Source of the DNA: Ornithinibacillus gellani | Lineage (GTDB): Bacteria; Bacillota; Bacilli; Bacillales; Amphibacillaceae | NCBI RefSeq assembly: GCF_003730295.1 | Contig: NZ_QTSZ01000049.1 | Coordinates: 124,001 to 188,000 of the forward strand | Direction: 5' to 3' | DNA length: 64,000 bases | Shown here: positions 1 through 8,602 of the stretch, in pieces | How positions within the stretch are numbered: the stretch's first letter is position 1 | Layout of the letters: each line of letters starts with the position of its first letter | Program-made: the position numbers and the translations under genes | Notes under the pieces: generated by a model | What the model saw: only the letters and a program-made list of their open reading frames with translations | The model's database searches: none | What the model was told of the DNA's origin: nothing

Positions 1-2
1 CT

Positions 3-602
3 TTTGTCTTGCACAGTTTGTACCATTTAGATAGTAAAGGAACAATGGCTATTGTTCTCCCGCATGGGGTATTATTCCGTGGAGGTGCTGAAGGAAGAAT
101 ACGTAAAAACTTAATAGACAACAATTTATTAGATACAGTTATTGGTTTACCAGCGAACTTATTTTATGGGACGAGTATCCCAACTAGTATATTAGTATTC
201 AAAGGGCGAGAAGCAAGAAAGACAAAGGATATATTATTCATCGATGCTTCCTCAGAATTTGAAAAAGCTAGAAATAAAAATAAGCTTTCCGATGAGCATA
301 TAAATAAAATCATTGAAACATATGAAAAGCGTGAAACAATTGATAAATATTCATATGTTGCAAGTTTAGATGAAATAAAAGAAGAAAATGAATACAACTT
401 AAATATTCCTCGTTATGTAGATACGTTTGAGGAAGAAGAAGTCATTCCACTACCAGACTTAGCAAATGATTTAGTTGCAGTTTCAAATGAAATTAAAGAA
501 TCAGAAAATGCTTTATTTGAATTAATAACGGAGTTAGATGGAACTACGGATGAAGCGAAAGATGAACTAAGTAAATTTATCGATCTGTTGGGTAAAAATT
601 AG
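3..602 (+). CDS. hsdM: Type I restriction-modification DNA methyltransferase subunit M, 3' part
   Basis: C-terminal third of an HsdM adenine methyltransferase, which with HsdS methylates the bipartite type I site and with HsdR restricts unmodified DNA. The frame is open from the window edge, so the start lies upstream; the TTG at 9 is an internal codon. Seen: the HsdM run LPHGVLFRGGAEGRIRK (about residues 15-31 of this piece), then GLPANLFYGTSIPTSILVF, typical of the end of the Rossmann MTase domain, followed by an acidic helical tail. The catalytic NPPF motif lies outside the window. No hsdS or hsdR follows; the next gene is unrelated, so any partner genes must be upstream. Family assignment is firm; function of the system cannot be judged. 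Confidence 0.9.
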   Translation, partial: FVLHSLYHLDSKGTMAIVLPHGVLFRGGAEGRIRKNLIDNNLLDTVIGLPANLFYGTSIPTSILVFKGREARKTKDILFIDASSEFEKARNKNKLSDEHINKIIETYEKRETIDKYSYVASLDEIKEENEYNLNIPRYVDTFEEEEVIPLPDLANDLVAVSNEIKESENALFELITELDGTTDEAKDELSKFIDLLGKN

Positions 603-609
603 GTCAAGA

Positions 610-643
610 TGGCAGTCATTTAATGATTATTAGGTGACTGCCA
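610..643 (+). terminator. Hairpin after hsdM
   Basis: A 9-bp stem TGGCAGTCA / TGACTGCCA begins eight bases after the hsdM stop, with a 16-base loop followed by AAATAAAA on this strand. There is no U-run after it, so it may be a weak terminator or an mRNA 3'-end stabiliser. Confidence 0.4.
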
Positions 644-719
644 AATAAAAAGTTATCATATCTGTGTTGAACTTCTTCTTTTAATATTGATAAAACCAAT
701 AACTTAAGAGGTGACTAAT

Positions 720-1418
720 TTGAAGGTTGAAGAGTTGATTAATATTATTAAAAGTGTATCTCCAGAGAAAGCAATTGATCTATCTGAAGGATTGGAATTA
801 TTAAAAGGAACTGTTGAAGATTTAATGGACGATATAAATGTTCAAGTTAATGCAGCTTATTCTAAGAGAGATTTCAGTGAGTTAAAACATTTTACCGATT
901 TAGGTGAAGGTGTTAACGCTTATGAAAAGAAAATTGAGCAATTAATAAATTTCTTAGAGGTTGAATCCGAAGAAGAACTAGAAGTGACAGAAAAAGCTCC
1001 TTATGAGTTAAATTACTCCGATTATTTAGTGGATGAAAAAATGGAACATAGTTTATACGAGGATTTTACACATAAACGTCCTTATGGGTTTAGATTGGGA
1101 GAACAAAAGATTGTTGAGGCATCTACCTGGCAAGGGATATTGATAAAAACTATTGAAGTCCTTATGGCGATTGATGAAGAGAAATTTAGGGAATTTGAGC
1201 ATGATCCAACAATGAACGGTAGAAAACGTCCATACTTTTCTACAAAAAAGTCGATGATGAGAAAGCCAAAGTTAATCAATGAAAAAATTTATGTTGAAAC
1301 AAATATTAATGCAAACAGTGTAAGAAATCTATTGGTGAAACTTTTAAAGAAATATGGTTATAAAACGAATGATTTCAAGATATATCTCCGGGCAGATTAT
1401 ACGGACAGACACAACTAA
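720..1418 (+). CDS. Unrecognised protein in the hsdM-ImmA/IrrE cluster
   Basis: About 232 residues, family not recognised with confidence. The likely start is TTG 720: AAGAGGTGA ends 6-7 bases before it, whereas the GTG at 711 has no upstream ribosome site. The N-terminal 90 residues are acidic and helical, probably coiled coil. The C-terminal 110 residues form a separate basic domain with a conserved-looking pattern: RPYGFRLGEQ, a helix around STWQGILIKTIEVL, GRKRPYFS, then YVETNINANSVRNLL and a final basic strand. I recall similar C-terminal modules beside restriction and methylase genes, but cannot name the family. It lies 117 bp after hsdM and 50 bp before the ImmA/IrrE gene, same strand, suggesting one operon. 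Confidence 0.75.
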   Translation: MKVEELINIIKSVSPEKAIDLSEGLELLKGTVEDLMDDINVQVNAAYSKRDFSELKHFTDLGEGVNAYEKKIEQLINFLEVESEEELEVTEKAPYELNYSDYLVDEKMEHSLYEDFTHKRPYGFRLGEQKIVEASTWQGILIKTIEVLMAIDEEKFREFEHDPTMNGRKRPYFSTKKSMMRKPKLINEKIYVETNINANSVRNLLVKLLKKYGYKTNDFKIYLRADYTDRHN

Positions 1419-1468
1419 AAGTTTCCCGAGGTAATTAAAAACATTAATTATAGCAAGGAGACTTGTCT

Positions 1469-3367
1469 ATGGGGAAATTGCACTCATTTAAATACGTTAT
1501 TCATGATTTGTATTACGATGAACTGTTTAATAAGTTGGCAAGTTTTGTTGAAGGAGATCCGTCCAGATTAGAGTCTGAATCAAATCTTGTTCTAGAACCT
1601 GATGAAGCAGAGTTAATAGACTTTGAAGTGAAATGGATAAATCTAACTGGATCTCCAGATAATTATATATTTTTTGATGTGATTGTTGAAAGCCAAGTCT
1701 TAATTGCTGAGACAATAAAGCGTGAGAAGGAAATTGATGATATTACTCAGTGGTTTAGGATTTCTTGTAGAGCTATTTTAGAAAATGGTTTACATGAATT
1801 CTCTGTAACAGATATAGCTGTATATATAAAGGAAAAACAAAACGGACATCATCAATTATCAGAGTATTTAGTTCCTATTATCAGTAAAAATCAGTTAGAT
1901 GAAATTGCTGAAGGGTTCCTTAAAAAATACTATCCTAAAGCACTAACAGTCCCAATGAAGGTTCCACCAAAAAAGATTGCTGAAATTATGGGATTAAAAA
2001 TTGTACAAGTTCACATCACCAAGACAGGTATAATATTTGGTCAAATTTATTTTTCAAATGCGATTACCAAAATATATGATATGAGAGCGGATACGTATAA
2101 AAAAGTAAAAGTAAAAAGAGGAACAATTCTTATAGATCCTGATGTCTTTTTTATGCGAAATGTAGGTTCTTTAAACAATACAATCATTCACGAATGTGTA
2201 CATTGGGAATTGCATAAAAAATTTTTTGAGCTTGAAAGTTTATACAATCCGGAAGCGCGAGGGATTAGTTGTCAAGTTATCGAAGGCGCGAAACCGGAGA
2301 GTAATAGGACGCCACTAGATTGGATGGAGTGGCAAGCAAATGCACTTGCTCCAAGAATCCTAATGCCTAAGAGTACTACAAAACAAAAAATTGAAGAATT
2401 TATTATAAAGCATAAGGAATCACAAAAGACAAGTCATTCACTATATGAAGTTGTTATTAATGAATTGGCTGAATTTTTTGGTGTTTCTAAGGTAGCAGCG
2501 AAAATCAGAATGATTGATCTTGGTTATAAACAGGCAATGGGGATATTTAATTATATCGATGAAAAGTATGTTCCTAGTCATTCGTTTGATGAAGAAGCAT
2601 TAAAAAATAATCAAACATTCTCTATAAGCGCTCATGATTTATTGTTCGAATATGCTGTAAGACCAAAGTTACGAGAAATGATTGATTCAGGAAATTTTTT
2701 ATATGTCGATTCACATGTTTGTATTAATGATCCCAAATATATTGAATATGATATAAACGGATATGTGAAATTGACGAATTATGCTAGAAATCACATAGAT
2801 GAGTGTTGCTTGATTTTTGATATAAAGGTTAAGGTAAACAATCAATATGGTTTTAAAAGCTATAAAAAATCAGTACTCTTCCGAAATGTAGCTTCAGATC
2901 GTTTCGTAGAAGTTTCATTTTCTGAATCTTCCCATAACATGGGTGCTGAAGAAAAAGCTAAAGAAATAAAAAAAATGAGCGATAAAGCAAATAAGATAGC
3001 GACAATCCAACGCCAATTACCGTTTACATTTGGCGAAAGCGTTGTTTCGCACATGGAACGTTTGGATTTTACTGTTGAAAAATTAGCGGAAGCTGCAGAT
3101 ATAAGTGATAAAACTGTTCAGCGTATTAGGAATGAAATAAACTACCGTCCAAAATTTGGAACAATAATAGCTATCTGTGTAGGGTTAAAATTACCTCCTC
3201 CACTTAGTGAAGATTTAATAAGGAAATCTGGAAATATATACATTCCTGGTAATCAAAAACATATTCTTTATCAAATGATTATTAACGGAATGTACCATTG
3301 TCCAATTGAAGTTTGTAACGAATTGATGATCGGTAGTAATTTCAATAAACTATCAAAAGAAGATTAA
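1469..3367 (+). CDS. ImmA/IrrE-type zinc metallopeptidase with C-terminal helix-turn-helix
   Basis: About 632 residues. ATG 1469 is preferred over TTG 1463 because AAGGAG (1455-1460) sits eight bases before the ATG. A zinc-peptidase motif HECVH is visible in IIHECVHWELHKKFF (about residue 240), followed by WMEWQANALAPRILMP, the downstream element of the ImmA/IrrE (COG2856) fold. These enzymes cleave repressors, as in ICEBs1 ImmA and Deinococcus IrrE. The last 110 residues contain an XRE-like helix-turn-helix (FTVEKLAEAADISDKTVQRI). The order peptidase-then-HTH and the long N-terminal domain (1-150) are unusual; most family members are about 150-300 residues with HTH first. The target is unknown; it may control or be part of the preceding genes. 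Confidence 0.8.
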   Translation: MGKLHSFKYVIHDLYYDELFNKLASFVEGDPSRLESESNLVLEPDEAELIDFEVKWINLTGSPDNYIFFDVIVESQVLIAETIKREKEIDDITQWFRISCRAILENGLHEFSVTDIAVYIKEKQNGHHQLSEYLVPIISKNQLDEIAEGFLKKYYPKALTVPMKVPPKKIAEIMGLKIVQVHITKTGIIFGQIYFSNAITKIYDMRADTYKKVKVKRGTILIDPDVFFMRNVGSLNNTIIHECVHWELHKKFFELESLYNPEARGISCQVIEGAKPESNRTPLDWMEWQANALAPRILMPKSTTKQKIEEFIIKHKESQKTSHSLYEVVINELAEFFGVSKVAAKIRMIDLGYKQAMGIFNYIDEKYVPSHSFDEEALKNNQTFSISAHDLLFEYAVRPKLREMIDSGNFLYVDSHVCINDPKYIEYDINGYVKLTNYARNHIDECCLIFDIKVKVNNQYGFKSYKKSVLFRNVASDRFVEVSFSESSHNMGAEEKAKEIKKMSDKANKIATIQRQLPFTFGESVVSHMERLDFTVEKLAEAADISDKTVQRIRNEINYRPKFGTIIAICVGLKLPPPLSEDLIRKSGNIYIPGNQKHILYQMIINGMYHCPIEVCNELMIGSNFNKLSKED

Positions 3368-3380
3368 AATTTTAGCCCAC

Positions 3381-3505
3381 CGGACTTGCAATGTCCGATG
3401 AAAGAAAGCAATAAAAAAAGCGTCTTACGAAGTAGTATTCAAATATTACTTCGTAAGACGCTTTTTTATGTTTATTTTAAGTGAAAAACGGACACTGCAT
3501 GTCCG
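3381..3505. repeat. Paired 17-base CGGAC...GTCCG hairpins flanking a terminator
   Basis: CGGACTTGCAATGTCCG (3381-3397) and CGGACACTGCATGTCCG (3489-3505) are each palindromic and match each other at 15 of 17 positions when one is inverted. They bracket the terminator at 3414-3468. They lie at the junction between the hsdM cluster and the prophage, so they could be regulator binding sites or mark an integration boundary. No second copy was found at the right end of the prophage. Confidence 0.5.
3414..3468. terminator. Strong bidirectional terminator
   Basis: A 15-bp perfect stem GCGTCTTACGAAGTA / TACTTCGTAAGACGC (3420-3434 with 3447-3461), extendable by about four pairs, preceded by an A-run and followed by a T-run. 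It can end transcription from the ImmA/IrrE operon and from the opposite strand. Confidence 0.9.
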
Positions 3506-3600
3506 GGTCAAGCGCATTTAACTCTCCTATACTGGAATTATCTAATAGATAACTAGCTTTCATCTATTAAATAAAATATCAAATGCCTGATTTGCAATAA

Positions 3601-3767
3601 GGGCAAAGGATACATATTGAAGTACGCAATCCACACTAGGATTGTAGTGTCTCAATATTAGTACCCTTACCTTGTTGCGCACTTTTTTAAGTAAAGGTCA
3701 GGTTACTAAAGGACAAGCTCTTCATTGTTTGCATCCTTTGCCCTCCGCAAATTGGCGGAGAGGATGC
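3601..3767 (+). ncRNA. Candidate two-state structured 5' leader RNA of the first prophage gene
   Basis: Three nested pairings are visible. P1: GGGCAAAGGAT (3601-3611) with ATCCTTTGCCC (3733-3743), 11 bp. P2: ATATTGA (3614-3620) with TCAATAT (3652-3658). P3: CAATCC (3627-3632) with GGATTG (3639-3644). A competing hairpin pairs GCATCC (3731-3736) with GGATGC (3762-3767) and CTCCGC (3743-3748) with GCGGAG (3755-3760), hiding the ribosome binding site of the gene at 3774. P1 and the outer part of that hairpin share bases 3733-3736 and so exclude each other. Within a no-gene stretch of about 400 bases. Fold seen by eye only; not matched to a known riboswitch class. Confidence 0.4.
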
Positions 3768-3773
3768 CAAACA

Positions 3774-4277
3774 ATGACAAAAAAGTACAAAACAAGCCAA
3801 AAGAACAGAGAATCTTATATTTACTATTCAGGAAGTAAAAAGATAGCAACCATCGTACCAGGAGAAAATGGTGTAACAGAGGTTGATATTGAATATTTAC
3901 ATTCTGAAGATGATCAGGAAGTGGACGAAGGTCGCCGCTATGATTACCGAATTGCTTGTAATTTAGAATCTTATGTAGATGAAAACGGAGATTCAAAAGC
4001 TGAACATAACAAACATTTAGCAGATTGGGATGCAGATCCGTTTAATGAAATTTTGGAAATGGAGAACTATGAAGAGAAGCAAAAGTTAATCGAACAATTG
4101 CACAAAGCAATGGGTCGGTTAACAGATAAACAATTTAGAACCATACAAAAGAAATTTTATGAACAAAAAACAAACGTTGAGATTGCAGCCGAAGAAGATG
4201 TGACTGAAGCGGCTATCAGAAATCGTTTAAATAAAATATACAGAAGATTAGAAAAACTGATAAGAAAGGGCTCTTAA
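3774..4277 (+). CDS. Sigma-70 region 4-like phage regulator
   Basis: 167 residues from ATG 3774, preceded by GGCGGAGAGG inside a hairpin; an upstream TTG at 3672 lacks a ribosome site and would run through that hairpin. The C-terminal 65 residues look like a sigma region 4 helix-turn-helix: LTDKQFRTIQKKFYEQKTN, then VEIAAEEDVTEAAIRNRL and RRLEKLIR. The N-terminal part is acidic and has no sigma region 2, so it is a region-4-only protein, as often found first in the early operon of this kind of Firmicutes prophage. It probably activates phage transcription. Role inferred from motif and position. Confidence 0.75.
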   Translation: MTKKYKTSQKNRESYIYYSGSKKIATIVPGENGVTEVDIEYLHSEDDQEVDEGRRYDYRIACNLESYVDENGDSKAEHNKHLADWDADPFNEILEMENYEEKQKLIEQLHKAMGRLTDKQFRTIQKKFYEQKTNVEIAAEEDVTEAAIRNRLNKIYRRLEKLIRKGS

Positions 4278-4306
4278 TTGAGCCTTTTAAATTTTATTTT
4301 AAAAAA

Positions 4307-4346
4307 GGGGTTCGAAAGGGCATGATTTTTCGCTTACTAGTAAGGG
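4307..4346 (+). repeat. Conserved leader motif, divergent copy
   Basis: GGGGTTCGAAAGGGC, then TTTTTCGCTTACTAGTAAGGG, 34 bases before the start of the next gene. It resembles the leaders at 8517-8552 and 42591-42624 (GGGTTCGAAT, then TTTTCGCATATAGGT). In all three the motif ends just before a ribosome binding site, suggesting a shared post-transcriptional element or a short leader reading frame. Confidence 0.4.
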
Positions 4347-4379
4347 ACGAAATAAAACCCTTAGAAAGGAGTGTTTCAG

Positions 4380-4583
4380 ATGAGTCTAAAACACAAGGTA
4401 ATCATCAATGTTAAAGATGAAAATGGTGAGAAAACAAGAGTAGTTGAAGGTAAACGTAAAACTGTACGTAGCCGAATGCTAGATTTATTGTTTGGTAAAA
4501 AAGTAAATCTGCTTGTTATCACACCTGGCGACTCAGTAGAAACTGTTGAAATAAAAGAAACTCGGAAAGGCGGTGAAGCTTAA
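4380..4583 (+). CDS. Small phage early protein, function unknown
   Basis: 67 residues. ATG 4380 is chosen because AGAAAGGAG ends eight bases upstream; a GTG at 4371 lies within that site. The sequence is basic and short, with IINVKDENGEKTRV and LLVITPGDSVETVEI suggesting a small beta-rich fold. No catalytic motif. It opens the DUF2800/DUF2815/polymerase operon and is followed one base later by the next start. Confidence 0.7.
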   Translation: MSLKHKVIINVKDENGEKTRVVEGKRKTVRSRMLDLLFGKKVNLLVITPGDSVETVEIKETRKGGEA

Positions 4584-4584
4584 T

Positions 4585-4896
4585 ATGAGCAGAACAAAAT
4601 TACTTCTCGATGTAGTCACTGATTTACAAAATTTAGCTGGTTCACTTCAGACGATTGCTGAAGTGTTGGCGAGTAATGAAGAAACACCACGAACAGAAGA
4701 AAAAGCACCAGTAAAAAAAGCGAAGCCGAAAAAAATATCGCTTGAAGAAGTTCGTACATTACTTGCACAAAAGAGCCAAGCGGGTTTTACAGCTGACATT
4801 AAAAAGTTACTTGAAAAATACGGTGCAACCAAGCTAAGTGAGATTGAAGAAAAAGACTATGAAGCATTGATGAAAGATGCGGAGGAATTGCAATGA
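4585..4896 (+). CDS. Small phage protein of the type often labelled rRNA biogenesis protein rrp5
   Basis: 103 residues from ATG 4585 (GGCGGTGAA upstream). The N-terminal half is helical (LLLDVVTDLQNLAGSLQTIAEVL), then a Lys/Pro/Ala linker (about 42-57), then a C-terminal helical segment with EEVRTLLAQKSQAGFTADIK and LLEKYGATKLSEI. This pattern is common immediately before DUF2800 genes in Firmicutes prophages, where databases carry the misleading name rrp5. Function unknown; position suggests an accessory role in phage recombination or replication. Its stop overlaps the next start (ATGA). Confidence 0.75.
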   Translation: MSRTKLLLDVVTDLQNLAGSLQTIAEVLASNEETPRTEEKAPVKKAKPKKISLEEVRTLLAQKSQAGFTADIKKLLEKYGATKLSEIEEKDYEALMKDAEELQ

Positions 4897-6023
4897 CGAA
4901 ACATGCTATTTTATCCGCTTCAGGGGCACATCGATGGATGAATTGTACTCCATCGGCTCGTCTTGAATTAGAGTTTGAAGATTCCAGTGGTGAAGCTGCC
5001 AAGGAAGGAACAGCCGCTCATGAACTAGGAGAACATAAACTTAGAGCTGCATTAAAGATCCTAACGAAAAAGCCAACATCCATTTACGATTCTGAAGAGA
5101 TGGAGCGTTATACCGATGAATATGTCCAGTTTATTTTAGAAGAATTAGCGGCAGTAAAGCAAATAACAAAAGATCCACTTCTTCTTATTGAACAGCGATT
5201 GGACTTTTCGAATTATGTCCCAGAAGGTTTTGGGACAGGTGACTGTGTCATTGTTGCAGATGATGTGGTTCATGTTATTGATTTTAAATATGGACAAGGT
5301 GTTTTAGTTGAAGCAGAAAATAACCCGCAAATGATGCTTTATGCATTAGGGGCACTTAATCTATTTGATGCAATTTATGATATCAGTGCAGTAAAAATGA
5401 CCATCTATCAACCAAGACGTGAAAACATCTCAACTTTTGAAATAAGCAAAACTAGTCTAATAGATTGGGCAGAAAACACACTTAAACCAAAAGCTGAATT
5501 AGCGTTCAAAGGTGATGGTGAATTTAAGCCAGGTGAATGGTGTAGGTTTTGTAGGGCGTCTGTGGATTGCAGAGCAAGGGCGGAAGAAAATTTGAAGGTA
5601 GCAAAATTTGAGTTTAAAAAACCACCCTTATTAACAGATGGTGAAATTGCTGAAATCTTACTTCATGTAAATGACCTTACTAAATGGGCGAATGAAATAT
5701 TTGCTTATGCAACGAATGCTGCTGTTCAGCAAGGAAAACAGTGGGCAGGTTTTAAGGTTGTAGAAGGTAGGTCTAATCGTAAATATGCAGATGAAGAAGC
5801 GGTAGCTGAAGCCACAAAGAAGGCAGGCTATGAAGATATTTACAAGCAAAGTCTGCTGACAATAACCAACATGGAAAAGCTGATGGGTAAAAAGAAATTT
5901 AATGAAGTGCTTGGTGATTTTATTATTAAGCCAAGCGGAAAGCCGACACTTGTTCCGGTATCGGATAAGCGTCCAGAAATAAATATATCAACAGCAAAAA
6001 ATGAATTTATGGAGGAGAAATAA
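4893..6023 (+). CDS. DUF2800 protein, RecB/Cas4-like PD-(D/E)XK nuclease
   Basis: 376 residues. Seen: an N-terminal HRWMNCTPSARLE segment with the first cysteine, then GTAAHELGE (His/Glu), GTGDCVIVADDVVHVIDFKYGQG with the D...D-X-K active-site pattern (about residues 110-130), and a C-terminal cysteine set in WCRFCRASVDCRARAE typical of an iron-sulphur cluster as in Cas4/AddB. Such phage proteins are exonuclease-like and act with the adjacent DUF2815 protein in recombination or replication. ATG 4893 overlaps the upstream stop and has GGAGG eight bases before it. Family confidence high, substrate unknown. Confidence 0.88.
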   Translation: MTKHAILSASGAHRWMNCTPSARLELEFEDSSGEAAKEGTAAHELGEHKLRAALKILTKKPTSIYDSEEMERYTDEYVQFILEELAAVKQITKDPLLLIEQRLDFSNYVPEGFGTGDCVIVADDVVHVIDFKYGQGVLVEAENNPQMMLYALGALNLFDAIYDISAVKMTIYQPRRENISTFEISKTSLIDWAENTLKPKAELAFKGDGEFKPGEWCRFCRASVDCRARAEENLKVAKFEFKKPPLLTDGEIAEILLHVNDLTKWANEIFAYATNAAVQQGKQWAGFKVVEGRSNRKYADEEAVAEATKKAGYEDIYKQSLLTITNMEKLMGKKKFNEVLGDFIIKPSGKPTLVPVSDKRPEINISTAKNEFMEEK

Positions 6024-6025
6024 TT

Positions 6026-6580
6026 ATGTCGAAAACAGTAAAAAATCCAACAAAAGTAATTACAGGGGTAGTGCGTTTATCTTATGCCAACGTGTGGGAG
6101 CCAAAGTCAATTAATGGTGGAAAAGAAAAGTATAGCGTGAGTGTGATTATTCCAAAAAGTGATACGAAAACTTTAGAGGCAATTGAAAAAGCAGTCGATG
6201 CTGCAATTGAAGAAGGTCGTGGAAAGTTTGGTGGGAAGATTCCAAACAAACAGTCGTTAAAATTACCGCTTCGTGATGGAGATATTGATCGTTCGGATGA
6301 TGAAGCATATGCAGATAGTTTCTTTGTAAATGCAAACAGTATTACACCACCACAGATTGTAGATGCTGATATTAATCCAATTTTAGAGCGTTCAGAAGTT
6401 TACTCAGGTGTGTATGCTCGCGTAAGTATTAACTTTTACGCTTTTAACTCCAATGGTAACCGAGGCATTGCCTGTGGTCTTGGTAACATTCAAAAGATTC
6501 GTGATGGGGAGCCATTAGGTGGAAGAACGGATGCATCGGTAGACTTTGCTACTGATGTGGATGATGACTTCTTATCATGA
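6026..6580 (+). CDS. DUF2815 protein, probable single-strand DNA-binding protein
   Basis: 184 residues, start ATG 6026 after GGAGGAG. The family DUF2815 is an OB-fold-like protein that always sits beside DUF2800 and a family A polymerase in these phages. Visible features: VVRLSYANVWEPKSINGGKEKYSVSVI at the N-terminus split by strands, YSGVYARVSINFYAFNSNGNRG near residue 135, and an acidic tail DVDDDFLS, like the acidic tips of SSB proteins that recruit partners. The role in coating single-stranded DNA is inferred. The stop overlaps the polymerase start (ATGA), implying coupled translation. Confidence 0.82.
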   Translation: MSKTVKNPTKVITGVVRLSYANVWEPKSINGGKEKYSVSVIIPKSDTKTLEAIEKAVDAAIEEGRGKFGGKIPNKQSLKLPLRDGDIDRSDDEAYADSFFVNANSITPPQIVDADINPILERSEVYSGVYARVSINFYAFNSNGNRGIACGLGNIQKIRDGEPLGGRTDASVDFATDVDDDFLS

Positions 6581-8511
6581 AAACAATGCATATCGATGTT
6601 GAAACGTATAGTAGTGTGGACCTCGCTAAAAGCGGGGTCTATCGCTATGTGGAGGCAGATGATTTTGAAGTAATGCTATTTGCTTACAGTGTGGATAGTG
6701 GACCTGTTCATGTTATTGATTTAGCGAATGGTGAGTTGATTCCACATGAAATCGAACAAGCAATATTTAATAAAGATATAACAAAATGGGCCTTTAATGC
6801 TCAGTTTGAACGGATTTGTTTAAGTAAACATTTTAAGCAAGATTTATCACCTGTAGATTGGCGTTGCACAATGGTGTGGTCTGCTTATTTAGGCTTACCG
6901 TTATCTTTAGAAGGTGCTGCAATGGTAACGGGAGCAGATAAACAAAAGATGTCGGAAGGAAAAGATTTAATTCGTTTTTTCTCTATTCCTTGTAGACCAA
7001 CAAAAACAAATGGCGGCCGAACAAGAAATCTAAAAGAACACGATCCTAAGCGATGGGACAGTTTTAAAGCATACAACAAACGTGATGTAGAAACTGAAAT
7101 TGCGATACAAGATAAACTATCTAAATTTCCAATGCCCGAAGCAGAGTGGGATAACTACCTTCTTGATCAGTTAATTAATGATAGGGGAATAAAGCTAGAT
7201 TTGGAGTTAGTTGCCCAGGCTATTAAATGTGATGACTTAATTCGCAATCAGTTAATCAGTCGTATGAAGAAAATTACTAAGCTAGAAAACCCGAACTCTG
7301 TTAAACAAATGCGTGAATGGTTACAAACAAAAGGTGTAGAAACAGACAGTTTAAATAAGGCAGCTGTAACTCATTTAATTGAAAGTAATGAAGGTGAAAT
7401 TAAAGAAGTGCTTCAACTGAGAAGACAACTCGCAAAATCAAGCGTGAAAAAATACGCGGCTATGGAAAATGTCGTTTGTCGTGATGGACGAGCGAGGGGA
7501 TTGATTCAGTTTTACGGTGCAAATCGTACAGGGAGATTTGCAGGAAGGTTAATTCAAGTTCAGAATCTACCGCAAAACCATATATCCGATTTAGACGAAG
7601 CACGTGCTTTATTGAAACAAGGTAATTTTGAAGCCTTACAAATTTTATATGAATCTGTTCCGAGTGTACTTTCTCAGCTTATAAGGACCGCATTTGTTCC
7701 TATTCGGAACAATCGCTTCATAATCGTTGACTTTAGTGCAATTGAAGCACGTGTGATTGCTTGGATTGCAGGAGAAACATGGAGAAATGAAGTGTTTGCA
7801 TCACACGGAAAAATCTATGAAGCATCTGCTTCTCAAATGTTTAAAGTTCCCTTGGATGAGATTACTAAGGATAGTCCACTTAGACAAAAAGGTAAAATTG
7901 CTGAATTAGCGCTTGGTTATGGTGGTTCTGTTGGTGCGCTGAAATCAATGGGTGCTCTTAGTATGGGACTTGAAGAACATGAATTAAAACCACTTGTTGA
8001 TGTGTGGCGGCAGTCAAATTCAAAAATAGTGAAATTTTGGTGGGATGTTGATCGTGCAGCAAAAGAAACTGTGAGACAACGAAAAGCACATATGACCCAT
8101 GGCATTAAGTTTGAATACCAAAGTGGGATGTTACTGATTGGTTTACCTTCAGGTAGATGGCTCTCTTATGTAAAGCCAAGAATAGGGATAAATAGTTTTG
8201 GAAATGAATCTGTTTCTTATGAAGGTATTGGTGCGACAAAGAAGTGGGAGCGAATATTTAGCTATGGTCCGAAGTTTGTCGAGAATATTGTGCAGGCTGT
8301 TTCAAGAGATTTATTGTGTTTTGCCTTACAGCGCGTTCATGATGAAGGTTTTCGTATTGTCATGCACGTACATGACGAAATTGTCATTGAAGCACCAAAC
8401 GATGTAACGGTCGAATATATCAGTGATTTAATGAGTGTATCTCCACCTTGGGCAGAAACTTTGGAATTACGTGCGGATGGATTTGATACAAACTTTTATA
8501 AAAAAGATTAA
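6577..8511 (+). CDS. Phage DNA polymerase, family A with 3'-5' exonuclease domain
   Basis: 644 residues. The N-terminal 190 residues form a DnaQ-like proofreading domain: HIDVETYSS (exo I, Asp/Glu), WAFNAQFERICL (exo II) and YNKRDVETE (exo III). The polymerase part shows motif A in VDFSAIEARVIAWIAGE, motif B RQKGKIAELALGYGGS and motif C MHVHDEIVIE with the paired acidic residues. It should synthesise phage DNA with proofreading. Length matches the short phage-type Pol I. It is translationally coupled to the DUF2815 gene. Confidence 0.93.
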   Translation: MKTMHIDVETYSSVDLAKSGVYRYVEADDFEVMLFAYSVDSGPVHVIDLANGELIPHEIEQAIFNKDITKWAFNAQFERICLSKHFKQDLSPVDWRCTMVWSAYLGLPLSLEGAAMVTGADKQKMSEGKDLIRFFSIPCRPTKTNGGRTRNLKEHDPKRWDSFKAYNKRDVETEIAIQDKLSKFPMPEAEWDNYLLDQLINDRGIKLDLELVAQAIKCDDLIRNQLISRMKKITKLENPNSVKQMREWLQTKGVETDSLNKAAVTHLIESNEGEIKEVLQLRRQLAKSSVKKYAAMENVVCRDGRARGLIQFYGANRTGRFAGRLIQVQNLPQNHISDLDEARALLKQGNFEALQILYESVPSVLSQLIRTAFVPIRNNRFIIVDFSAIEARVIAWIAGETWRNEVFASHGKIYEASASQMFKVPLDEITKDSPLRQKGKIAELALGYGGSVGALKSMGALSMGLEEHELKPLVDVWRQSNSKIVKFWWDVDRAAKETVRQRKAHMTHGIKFEYQSGMLLIGLPSGRWLSYVKPRIGINSFGNESVSYEGIGATKKWERIFSYGPKFVENIVQAVSRDLLCFALQRVHDEGFRIVMHVHDEIVIEAPNDVTVEYISDLMSVSPPWAETLELRADGFDTNFYKKD

Positions 8512-8516
8512 TTATA

Positions 8517-8552
8517 GGGGGTTCGAATGCCCCTTTTTCTTCGCATATAGGT
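8517..8552 (+). repeat. Conserved leader motif GGGTTCGAAT...TTCGCATATAGGT
   Basis: Between the polymerase and antirepressor genes: GGGGGTTCGAATGCCCC can fold as a short hairpin and is followed by TTTTTCTTCGCATATAGGTGAGGG. The same arrangement occurs at 42591-42624 before an unrelated small gene. A minimal reading frame starts inside it (ATG 8528, MPLFLRI, stop TAG 8549), so it may be a leader peptide. Confidence 0.5.
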
Positions 8553-8602
8553 GAGGGTAAATTTTCTTTTACTCTACAACTATTTGTAGGAGGTTCATTT
8601 AT

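Noticed and set aside
3381-3505. Paired CGGAC hairpins as the left attachment site of the prophage
   Set aside because: No matching sequence was found near 46477-46740, and serine-integrase sites share only a short core, so the boundary is not supported.
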